From Saccharopolyspora rosea (GTDB lineage Bacteria; Actinomycetota; Actinomycetes; Mycobacteriales; Pseudonocardiaceae): a stretch of DNA of 64,000 nt. The translations under genes were made by a program, and so were the position numbers. Under the pieces are notes generated by a model. It was not told where the DNA came from. It did not search any database and worked only from the letters and a program-made list of their open reading frames with translations. The first letter of the stretch is position 1. Each line of letters opens with the position of its first letter. Location: the NCBI RefSeq assembly GCF_025643595.1, contig NZ_CP102826.1, positions 2,418,001-2,482,000 of the forward strand, read 5' to 3'. Below are positions 18,401 through 30,400 of this stretch, one piece after another.

Positions 18401-21400
18401 AGGTACGCCTACAAGGAGCTGGGTTACGAGAACGACGTCATCTTCCCGCTCAAGGAAGGCAGGCTCATCCACCCCGAAAGGCCGCTGCCGCAATGGGTCG
18501 GCCAGGCGGGTGACATGATGGTCGCGTCGAACGGTGGGTTCATGACCCTGCGGCGCGGCCCCGGCGCGGTCCCGGTCAATGACGCGAGCCAGGATGACAG
18601 GACCCGCTTCTCGGTCGCCGAGGTGCGGCAGATCGGCCAGTTGGAGGGAAACCGCTACTGGGCGAACATGACCGAGGACCAGATGTGGGCGGACGACCTC
18701 CGCCGGCAACCGACCTCGTCCGTTCCGCCCGCGGGCGCGTACTCCGATCTCGTGGCCCCCGACATCGACGCCGGACCGATGTCGACCCCGAACGCCACGC
18801 ACGCGGAGGTTTCCCCAAACACCCCGCTGACCGAAGCGGCGGGTCCGAGGGTGACGCGGGTGGACGTGGTGTCGGCCGATTCGGGCAACAAGGACAGCCG
18901 GTTCGTCCAGGGCCTGCTGTCGGACGCGAAGAGGATCAACGCTGGGAAGTTCGCGGCCGATGTGCCGGGGCATCGGACGAACTGCTTGAACTCGACGTTG
19001 CAGCTGGCGAACGCGCGCCGGTTCCCGGGCCGGAACTTCACCGCCGATCCGAGCGGTCCGGTGCACCGGGACAAGTCCGGTGTGCCGATGACGAAGGTGT
19101 CCGATGTGGACGCCGTGGCCGCCCAGGTCGCCCTGGACCCCGCCCACGACGCGGGTCTGATGTATGTCGACCACGGGGACGGCACGGGGCACCAGGTCTA
19201 CGTGGAGCGCGGGCACGACGACGCGCACCAGGACGATTCCGAGGTGCAGGTCGCCTTCGTGGACGCGTTGACCGGTGAGGCGTACGACGTGAACACTCCG
19301 GCGGTCGAGGTGTGGTACGGCCCGCTGTCCACCTCGGACAAGACGGAGTTCCCGCAGGTTACCAGCCCGGTCGGACACACCGGTATTCCGGCGGACCACC
19401 GGCCGGGGCAGCCGTCGGGGATGGCCGGGCAACCCGGGCGCGCGGTGCTCCAGCGGTGGGCCTCGGAGCGGCGGGGCGACCCCGGACCGGTGATGACCGC
19501 GTACATCCCCAGGGCAGGCCGGAACATCCAGTTCTACGCCAGCAACATCCGGTCCCGGGCGTTGCCCGGACCGGGCGGGAGTATCGCCGGTGTCTATCTC
19601 GCGGAGAGCCAGCGGTTCGACGGTGAGGCGGTGCCGTGGTCGTCGTCGCGCCAACGCGGCATGACCGCCCTCCGGACCCTCCCCGGCGAACCGATCGGGC
19701 ACGCGCTGCACCCCACGATCGTCGACCACCGCGAGCGAAACGGTTTCCGGGTGCGCATCGCCGCGCCGGGGGCCGGGGACTACTCCGCGCACCCGCACGG
19801 TCCGATCGAGGTCATCGTCCACGGGGAGCGTGACGGGGGCTTCTCCGTCGCGTTGCAGGAAGGCACCACGCTTCCGAACGGGAAGCGAGTTCCCACGGAC
19901 ATGCGCGTCGTGGTGGACGGCCGGACCCTCATGGACATCATCGACCACAAACCCGAGTTCCGGCGGGCCTACCAGGAGCGGCCCCACGTCTCCTTGCGTT
20001 TCCCGGACTGCTGGAGCGCTTCGGACCGCGGACACGCCTTCGACCTGACCTCCTACGCCTACCGCAGGCTGGGGTACGACAACCAGTTCATCCACGCGGT
20101 CAATGTCGGGTCGCTGATGTGGGGGCCGACCGGTGCCGCCAACACCGGGGACCTGGTGATCCAGTCGAACGGCGGGTTCATGGTCCTGCGCCCCGGGCCC
20201 GGTGGGTACCCCGCCGAAGACGCACCCGCCGGCGACGCGACCCGGTTCTCGCGCCGCGAGGTGCGTGAGATCGGCCGGCTGGAGCGGACCGCCGCCTGGG
20301 CGAACATCACCGAGGAGCAGATGTGGGCGGACGACTTCGACCCGTTGCCGAACCTCACCCGTGGGAACCGCAGCAGGTCCGGTTGGGGCGGCGGGAAGCC
20401 CCGCCGGTCGGACGCGGTTGAGTCCACATCGGACACCTCCATCCACCCGGGAGGAACTTCCGAACCGGTCGAGACGCTGTCGGACGCGATCCCGGAACAC
20501 GAGTGGTGGCGGCTGTACATCAACCCGCAGGACCACGAGACGGCGATCGAGCGGTTCCCGCACGACCCCGGCAGCTACTACGACCACGACAAGTCGCCGG
20601 GTTTCCAGGAGACCATGGTCGCCGCCTACCACGACGTCCTCGGCACGCGCGAGGGCGTTGACAAGCCGGTGGACGCCGCCGAGTACGAGCGGATGCACCA
20701 GCTGGTCACCCGCAACTTCCCGGACGAGGCGAAGGCGAAGCTGCGGTGGTCCGACCAGGGCGCGACGAACCACCCGCTGAGCCCGATCGGCGTGCACGAG
20801 GAGGTGCTGGCCGAACAGATCGCCGGCCGTCCGCTGGTGCACGACATGGCGCGGCACGACTGGAACTCCAGGCAGGACATCAACCCGATCACCATCATCG
20901 ACCGGCAGACGTACGGCAACCCCACGCTGCGCACCAACCACGGCGAGGGCCGGACGCCGGAGCTGGTGGACGCCGTGTTCGACCGGTACCACCGCGAGAT
21001 CGCCGAAGCCGGGGACAACGCCGACCGCAAGCTCGCCGCCATCGCGCGCGCCGTTCGCGCGGTGCACATCCTGCACCCGTTCACCGACGCCAACACCCGG
21101 CTCGCGGTCCAGCTGCTCATGCCCAAGCTCATGCTGCAGCAGGGCTTCCGACCGGCAGTCCCGGAAGGCGCGCCCCGGTACTTCTCCGGCGGCTACTCGG
21201 TCGCGCAGATCGTCGACGCGCTGCGCCACGCGCAGACTCGCAGCGAACTGATGGGCGCCCGAGCCGAGTTCGACCGCGCCGTTCGCTCGGGCAGCACCGA
21301 AGCGGGCGAAGCCGCGATGCGGCGGCTCACGAACGCGCTCAACGCCGGCACCTCCGAATGGGGCGGCGGACCGAAGCTGCGCGGATCGAACACCGCCGAG

Positions 21401-24400
21401 GCCATCGCGGGTCTGCCCGCCCACGCCCACCCGCAGTCGCCCTTCTCGCGCGCCGACCGGCGCAGGGTAGCCGCGGCCAAGCACGACGGGACGCAGTTCG
21501 ACGACCGCCCGGACCCCGAGGCGATCGACGACGTCGGCCCCCGGCACGAGCAGGAGCACAGCGGAGAGTCCGAGACCCCTGCGGCGATGCCGCGCGAGGA
21601 CGTGGCCGAGGCGTTCTCGCGGGCGTTGACCGAGATCGGGCTGCACCCCTACCTCTCGGGCGGCTCCGCACTCGGGCTGCAGGGCGGTCGCCGCCCCATG
21701 GGGGACCTCGACTTCCGCGTCACCACCTCCGATGCCGGTTTCGCCAACTTCCACGAACCCGCCGGGAGGCGGGTGCTCGACTACATCAACAAGGTGATGG
21801 CGCGCCAAGCCCGGCTGGACTACCGCGCCGCGCGCAATCGCGACAAGTCCTTGCCCCGCGGCGTGAACGTGCACGAGATGGTCCCGATCGGCAACATCGG
21901 CCTGACGATCGGAACGAACCACTGGCTCGGCCACGAGGTGAGCCTGAGCGTCGTGCAGGACCGCCCGCAGGAGTTGGTCCACCTGGACTCGCAGGGCGGT
22001 CCGCGCATCGCCGTGCTGTCGTTGAACGACCTGCGGGCCGACAAGGCGAAGACGATGATCTCCCGGAACAAGACCGGGGACAACAGCGCCAAGAAGGTCG
22101 CGCAGGACCTCTACGACTTCCTCGACGCCACCGACCTGATCGACCAGCGCAACAAGCGGACGTTGTCCAGCGACGCGGACGTGGCGTCGACGGCCATGCG
22201 CGACCACGTGACCGAATCGACCGAGGCGCGGTTCGACGAGTACGCGGAGGCGAACCTGGACGGTGCGAACCTGCACCACCTCTCCGGGCAGCAACTCTCC
22301 GACCTGATGCTCGGACGCGTGGTGCTCACGGCGCGCGAGCACCAGTCGCCGGGGCCGCGCCGGGACGCGTTCCAGAAGCTGCTGCTCGACCGAGTGGACC
22401 GGCTGGATGCCAGGATCGCCGAAATCGGCGCCACGTTGCAGGAACACCAGGACGAGACCGGCTCCCGCGCGCAGGAGCTCCGCCGCGAGTTCGACGAGGC
22501 GAAGGCCGAGCGGCAGCGGCTCCGCGACGCCGCGACCCGGATCGAGGCGCGGCTGGACGCGTTGGCGTCGGTCCAGGTGCCCGGGCCGGTCGTGAGGGCC
22601 CTGCGGCCCTGGATCAGGTCCTGGAACGACCGGACGTCGCTGGGCCCGCCGCCGAACTCGGCGAAGGCCAAGGCCTCCGGCCCGGCCACCCGCCAGCAGG
22701 GGGACCGCAGCACCCAACCGCCGGCGGACACCCGGCGGCGGGAGCCCGACGTCGACGAACTGCTGTCGTTGCACGCCGACGACGTGCTGACCCGGCTGCA
22801 CGAGCGGATCCCGGACGCGGACCGGGAGACCGAGCAGGTCGCGCGGGTGCTGGCGATGGCGGGTGGGTTCCGCACGTTGCGGAACTCCCGGCGCGATGTG
22901 GAGACGCTGGACGCCTTCGGGCTGACCAAGTCCGAGTTCAGCAAGGCGTACAAGACGTTGCAGCGGCACGGGCTGGTCAGGCCGAGCGAGCACGGGCTGC
23001 ACCTGAGCCGCGAAGGACGCAGGCTGCTGGGCGTCCCGCCGAGGGTGATCTCGGCCAAAACGTTCGCGGGCGACCCGGAAGGGGAGCGGGAGTTCCTGGG
23101 CAGGTACTTCTCGCACACCCGGACGGTGAACAAGGACGCCTACGACGCGCGGGTTCCCGGGCACGACACGAACTGTTTCGACGCGTCGATCCAGACGATC
23201 AACGCCGACCGCTACCCGGACCGCGGCGCACGCGGCGAGTTCCGGGCCGGGCCGAGCGGGCAAGTCCACCTCGACCACGTCGTCCAGGCGGGCCTGCCGG
23301 CGTCGAAGAGCACGCGCCGCGACGTGGAAGCGTACGTGAACGACCAGGAACACGACGGTCCGCACGGTCTGGTGCTCGCGAACAACCACTGGTTCACGGT
23401 GCACCTGAAGGACGGCGGCGTCGTCTACTACGACAGCCAGCCGCACGAGCTGGCGAGCCAGGGCCGCCCGCACGACGAGGTGTTCTTCGTCCCGACGCCG
23501 GACGACCGGGTCCTGGCGTCCGTGCGGACACCGCTGGGCACCGGGCCGGACAGCGATCCGACCGGCTGGGGCGGCGGGCTCTTCGGGCGCAAGCCGCAGT
23601 TCAGCGGCCGGGACTCCAAGGGGCGCCAGCTCGGCTTCGACCGCGGCGACGTGCGCGTGCGCACGTTGGCCGATCGGCAGGTCTACGCGCTGCTGACCGA
23701 CAGCCACGACGCCGACGAAATCTCGGACTGGGCGCTGGGCATCCACGGCGGTGTCCGACTGGTGCGCTCGATGCCCGGCGAGTCCGCGAGCGCCGCCGTG
23801 CGCGCCGCCGCGAACCGGCCGAACGCCGTGCTGCCGGCTCCGTTCGCGAGTCCAGTGATCCTCGCCGTGCAGTCCGACGGGGAGCGGTTGGCGATGCCGA
23901 TCAAGGGGGAGCGCAGGGACATCGCGACCCGGGTCGGCAGGTCGACGGTGGCCGACTTCCTCCGCGACTCGACCACGCTGAAGCACATGAAGAGCGAGCT
24001 GGACGCGGACGCGATCCTGGTCGTGCCGTTCGGGACGCCGCAGGGATCCGCGCACCTGCGACTGGCCGAACGGCTCGCCGAGCTCGGCCTGGCTCCGAAG
24101 GTGGTCACCGGCGACGGTCTGGAGCTCGCGGACGGCGGTCGCCTCGTGGTCCCGGACAACCGAGGGCTGGTGAGCTACCGCCGGGAGAAGCGGCGCGTGC
24201 AGACCGACACGGGCAAACTGCAGGTCCGTGTCGAGTCCCACGTCGTGGCGTTGTCGACCTACGGCCGCTTCGACGCCGACGAGCGGGAGTCCATCCGGAC
24301 AGAGGGGAGTTCCGCTCGGCCGGGCGGAACTCGCCCGGCGGAGGATGCGCGTCGTGAACGGGACCGACGAAACTTCCACGACGACCGGGGCTCGCGTCCG

Positions 24401-27400
24401 GGCCCCGAGCGGGGCCGTCCGGGTGATGCCGGGGAGGGTCCGTCGGGGCGTCCTGGTGGTTCGTCGCAGTCGCAGTCCGGTTCGCAGTCGGGGCCGGGGC
24501 CGGAGCATGTGCCGGGGTGGGGGGCCAATCCCTACGCGGTGTTGGGTGTTGACCGGGATGCGTCGTCGCAGGAGATCACCAAGGCGTTCCACAAGTTGTC
24601 GTTGAAGTACCACCCGGACAAGGTTTCGGCCGCGGACAAGGCGGCTGCCCAGGCCAAGTTCGTGGAGATCAACGAGGCGCACCAGACGCTGTCGGATCCT
24701 GGAAAGCGGGCGAAATTCGACAAGGCGCTCCGGGCGTACGAGCTTCGTCGGGGGCAGTTCGCTGCCGCGGAGGGGTCGGCGGCCGGTCGGTCGGAGGAGC
24801 GCGGCGGTCGTCGTTACGAGACGCGGGTGCCTCGGGACTACCGGAGTTCCGACAGCAGTTCCGAATCGGAGTCGTCGACCGAGGAGGGACCGCGTCCCGG
24901 CGGTGAGTCCGGTAGGCGGACCGAGGAGCGGGACGGTCGTCGTTACGAGACGCGGGTGCCTCGGGACTACCGGAGTTCCGACAGCAGTTCCGAATCGGAG
25001 TCGTTGACCGATGACGGGCCGCGTCCCAGCGCCAGGCCCGGCCCGGGCCCGCGTTCTGGCGGTGAGTCCGGTGGGCGGACCGAAGAGCGGTCTTCGGAGT
25101 CTCAGCCGAGTGGTGCAGGGCACTCGCGTTGGGATCCGCATGCGGTGTTGGGCGTGCCGCGGGATGCGCGGTTGCACAACATCGAGCGGGCGTACGAGCG
25201 GATTCGGCTGTCCGGTCGTTCGGAGGCGGAGCTGCGGGAGGCCAAGCGGGCGTTCGACGAGTTGTACGCCTCGCATCCGGATCGTCCGTCCGCTCGTGCG
25301 GACAGCGGTGCCCAGTCGGGGCCGTCGACCGGTCGGGGCCCGCGTCCCGGCGGTGAGTCCGGGAGGCGTACTGAGCAGGGAGCGCGGAGCGAGCAGAGGC
25401 CGCGGACTGAGCAGGGACCCCGGACCGGGCAGGGACCCCGGACCGAGCAAGGCCCACGTCCCGGCGCCGAATCCGGACGTCGGTCGGAACAGCAACGGGA
25501 ATCGCGGCGGCCCGGCCCGCAGGCGTCCGGGGCAGGGGGCCGCTCGCGTCCGGGGCCTGAGCGGGGGCGTCCGGGTGATGCCGGGGAGGGTCCGTCGGGG
25601 CGCCCTGGTGGTTCGTCCCGGTCCCAGTCCGGGCCGAAGCCGGGGCCGCAGTTTCCGCCGGGGCCGGTGCCGGGCGAGTGGGTGGTTGATCACTACGCGG
25701 TGTTGGGTGTTGCGCGGGATGCGTCGGCGGAGGAGATCAAAAAGGCGTTCCGCAAGTTGTCGTTGAAGCATCATCCGGACAAGGTTCCGGAGGCGGAGAG
25801 GGAGGCTGCCAAGGAGCAGTTCCAGAAGATCAACGAAGCCCACGAGACCCTGTCGGACGAGGACAAGCGCGCGAAATACGACAAGAAGTTGTGGGCGCAG
25901 GAACACCCGTGGGAGCAGTTCGCTGCCGAGGCGCCTCCGGCGGCCGAGCGCACGGAGGAGCGCGGCGGTCGTCGGTTCGAGACCCGGGCGCCTCGGGACA
26001 GCTATGCGAATCCCGACGAGGACGGCGGTCCGGAGTCGGACGCCGGGCCGCGGTCGGGGCGGAGTGGTCCTCGACGCGAGTACCAGGACCCACGGGCCAG
26101 AGGGCCGCGTCCGCGGCCGGACCACGATGCCCGGCGGGACTACCCCCATCCCGGGCCGGAGCGCGCGCGCACCTGGGCGGGCACCGGCCCCCGCCCGGCT
26201 CCCGCCAGCACACCCCGCTGGGTGGGTGGCAGGTTCCGGTCAACCGGGCAAGTGGTCTACTTCCGGGCGCAGGACGTCCACCAGCGTCCGCTGTTCGCCG
26301 AGGGCTCCCGCGGCCGGAGGCCGGTGTTGGTCGGTGCCTCGTTCGCGCCGAGGAGCAGCAGGGTCACCGACCTGTTCTCCCGGAAGGGCATGCCGTCCCT
26401 GTCACGGGTCGTCCTGACCATGCCGGACGAGAACGTGGCGGCCGCGTTGTCGAAGATGCGCAGCAACGACCGGGCGTCCGCCCCGTGGTACCTCGACTAC
26501 TCGAATGGCGTCGGTCCGGTCCACTCGATCTACCACTCGAACGGTCGCGAGGCTGTCATCGAACTCCCGGCCGGCACGGTGCTCAACGATGAGCGCGGTC
26601 CGACCCTTCGCAACGACGAGTGGGTGCACGTCACCCCCGAGGTGCTCGCCGTCATCCACGACGCGTCGCGGTACTTCCGCGATGCCGTCGCGGACAATCC
26701 GGGCGCCTCGCTGGCGAACCACACGTGCAACGACCTGGCCATCACTGAATTCGCGGACCACTTCATCCCCGAGTTGCGCCGGATCGACCCGCAGCGTTAC
26801 GGGTTCACCGCATATTTCCCGTGGCGCAACGCCACCTTCGCGGTGTCGGAAAACGAGCAGGTGAGCCTCGGCGTCGACCACAACGGGGGCTACTTCGTCT
26901 ACCCGAGGGGCTCGAACCGGCCGAGTGATCTGCCGGGCGCTCGGTACGGGGCCCGGGAAGCGGCCGACATCGCAGCCTACGAGCGCTATTACGGCGTGCG
27001 CCCGTCCCGGCTGAACTTCTACGTCGAGACCATGGGCCTGGCGGACGCGTCCACCGCCACCGAACCCGGACCGGCCGGTCCCGGGTCCAGCGTCGACTCC
27101 CCGTCCCGGCGGGTGCGGTTCGCCGAGGACGTGGACGCCGCCTCCGCGCCGAGCGACTCGCGGTCGCAGTCCCAGGCCCTCGTCGAGCGCGCCCGCTCGG
27201 AGCAGTGGGAGCTGGACGGGCCGATCGACGGCGCCGGGTTGCGGGCGAAGATCATGGACCTGGCCGCGGGCACCATGCCCGAGGAAACCCTGCGCGAGAC
27301 CGTCGACGCCGCGTTCTCCGACGAGAACCTGGCGGAGCACTGGTCGTCGACCCGCGAGGGTCTGCACACCGCGAACCTCGGCGCGAAGCCGGGGCAGGGC

Positions 27401-30400
27401 CCCGAGATCTCCCTGGAGCTCGTCGAGGTGTCCCCGACCGGCGAGGCGATCGAGTCGCCGACGGACGCGCAGCTGTCCGGCCAGCGGTCGCCGATGACGT
27501 CTCCCACGTCGAGCCGACGCACCTCGGTGAGTCCGGCCAACTTCACCTTCCGCATCCCGGCGCCGTGGGTCACCGTCCAGGTCACCGGGGTCGGACTGTC
27601 GGCCAACAGCCGCGGTTCCGGGCTGAGCGCTTCCCGCGACCACCAGGGCTCGACGAAGATCACCGAGAAGGACTCGCGGGCGATCGGCGGTGACCACCGC
27701 GCGACGTACCGGATCACCGTGCGCACCGGCGGCCTGCGGTCGGCGGAGCAGGTCGGCACCGAATCCGTCGACGTCAGGCTGAAGTCGGTGCTCAGCGGGC
27801 CGGTCACGCGCGGGCTGGGGCATCCGGACGCGGTCGAGCACGCCACGTTCGCCGGGATCGGCGACGTCTACCGCGAGGTGGAACGCCGCCTCGGTGGCCG
27901 GTTCCCGGTGGACGGCTCCGACGGCGAGGTCACCAGGTTCCGCGAGTGGCTCCGCTCGCTGTCCTCGATCGGAGGGGACGAGGCGGGGCCGGTGCTCGGC
28001 GGGCAGCCGATCCGCGAGCGGTTCTCCTTCCCGGGTGTCGGCTCGGTGCAGATCGTGCTCGCCGTCAACGGGACGCACCGCCAGCAGCTGCCGACCGTGG
28101 ACGGCACGATCGAGCGGACCAGCGAGGTCACGGGCACGACCGCCCCCGACCGGTCGGTCACCCGCAAGCGCGGCGGCGGCCTGTTCGTCGGAGTCGGCGA
28201 CCTCACCGGGACGACCGGCTTCTCCGCGGGGCCAACCGGAGACCGGACTCGGCACACCACGGCAGACAGCAGCACCGCGGACCGCCGCGGGCACCGGTCC
28301 GTGACGAAGTACGAGGGCCTGCTCGACAAGCACCGCGTGGACCTGACGTACGTGGTGAGCATCGACAAGGGCGGCGAGGAGCTCGGGGACGGCCCGACCG
28401 CGGTGCCCGGCACGTCCACGGTGTGGATGAAGCAGGACAACGCCGTCCGCCATGGCTGGTCCGATGGAGATTCCCGCTCGGACGAATCCGATGCGACTCC
28501 GGATGGAGCGGACACTCCCGTCGTCGACGAGCGGCACCGGGCGCTGGACCGCACCGACGCGGAATTCCACTTCCCGGCGGCCACAGTGGACGCGCTCGTC
28601 GGCCCGGCCGTGCACGACCTCGTGGTGCAGGGCCACATCCCGGCGAAACACGCGGCCCTGGTCGCCCAGGAGTTCCGGGCGCTCGTCCGGGAGCCGGAGC
28701 GCGCCAGGCAGATCTCCCGCGGCGGTGGGGCGCGCATCCCGCTGAGCACGATGGTGCGCGGTGCCCCGGACGTGATCCTGAAGGCGGACAAGATGCGCAC
28801 CGAGCAGGCCCGCGTGGTCGCGGGCGACTCGCGGGACAGCGTCAGCGGCGGGTTGTTCTCCGAGCGCGAGCGCGGCGTCGGCCTCACCGAGGAAGACAAG
28901 CGCATGTTCGGCATCGCCGGCATCGGCTACCACGACATCTACTGGCCGACCCTGAAGGGACTCGGCCGCCACACGTCCGCGACGACCGGGAAGACCATCC
29001 GCCGCGGCGTGGGGCACGAGCAGCCGTTCGCCGAGCGGAAGAGCCCGACCACCTACACCTGCCCGACCGAGTTCGCGGTCCACATCGGCGGCACCCTGTC
29101 CGAGCCGGGCAGGCGCATCGCGGACGGGCTCGAAGCCGACGTCGACGTCGTGGTCCCCGCCCAGCCCGGAATCCGGCTGGGCGACGGCGACACCGAGCCC
29201 GTGCCGAGGGGTGAGTGGACCGACGGCGAGGCACCGGCGTTCGAGCGGGAAGGGAAGCTGCCCGCCGGGTACGAGCTGAGTTCGATGGCACCGCCGCCCG
29301 AGCCGACCCGCACCGCGGCGTCCATGCTGCGCACCACGAGCAGCCGCTGGCGGGAGTGGCTGAAGACGCCGTTCCTCGGACGCAGGCCCGCCGCCTTCGA
29401 CGAGCACCGCGATCACCCGATCTGGTCCGACCACTCCGGACCGGGCGAGCGCAACGCCGCCCTGATCGCGCTGGAGAACTTCACCAGTCTGGAGGCGCAC
29501 GAGGCCGCCCTCACCGATTCCGTGGCGGGCAACGACGTCACGCAGCTGTCCACCCACAACCACGGCGGAGTGCTCGCTTCCCGGGAACGCTACGGCGAGA
29601 TCGAACGCCTGACCCGCCTGGGGAACCCGACCATCGTGATGCGCGACGACGCCCACGTCTTCACCGATAAGCACCACGAGGACAGCGAGCTCGGCACGAG
29701 CGAGGACCGTTCCAACCAGAAGCGGGCGGAAGGCGGGTTGACCCTGTTCCTGCCCTTCCGGCGCTTCATGATGCTGGGCGTGGACTTCAGCGCGTCCGTG
29801 CAGCGCATCCGCGGCAAGCACCGGGGCGAGACGTCCAGGACCAGGACCTCGTCGGAGACCAGCCGCCACGAACGTGGCTACCTGGTGCGCTACGACGCCG
29901 CGACCACCCTGCGGACCTCCACGCGGGAGGACTGGCAGGACCCGCTGCACGGCCTGCACGAGGGTGCCGAGACGGAGCGGGCGAAGTCGGTGGTGCTCCC
30001 CCGGTCCGTGGAGGTGTGGGTGCCGGCCGGGGAGATCGACCAGGTCGGTGCGCTGACGCCGGAGGACGTCGACACCAAGCTGGACCCGGTGGACGCCGCG
30101 CGGTACCGCGCCGCCCACGGTGACCCCGCCCCGTCCGAGGTCCGGCAGGACGTGCCCGCGGACGTCCCGCAGGGCGAGCCCGTGCTGCACCGGTCGGAGG
30201 CCGGGGCGGAACTGGCGAACCGGCTCGCGGAGAAGCTGGCCGAGGCGTCCGCCGAGATGCGGTCCCGGTACCGGAACCTGGTCGGCGACCGCGGGTCCGA
30301 CCGGCTGGTGGACCGGGTGCGGCACGCGATCCGCAGGTCGGCCGTCGCGCTGCTCGGCCCGCCCGGCCCGCGGCACTTCGACGAGATGAACCGCGTCCTG

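Larger units (their letters stand above)
17191..20345 (+). repeat. Tandem direct duplication, period 1,650 bp (PL1-M1 and PL2-M2)
   Basis: The stretch 17191-18710 recurs at 18841-20345 with a constant offset of 1,650 bases. The papain-like part (for example 17201-17820 against 18851-19470) is almost identical at DNA level, including silent positions, while the downstream M module has diverged widely. This suggests recent copying or gene conversion of the papain-like part only. Confidence 0.9.

Noticed and set aside
25126-25300. SHPDRP near the end of the second J-like domain as its HPD motif
   Set aside because: It lies after the third helix, not in the loop between helices II and III, so this J domain is considered decayed.
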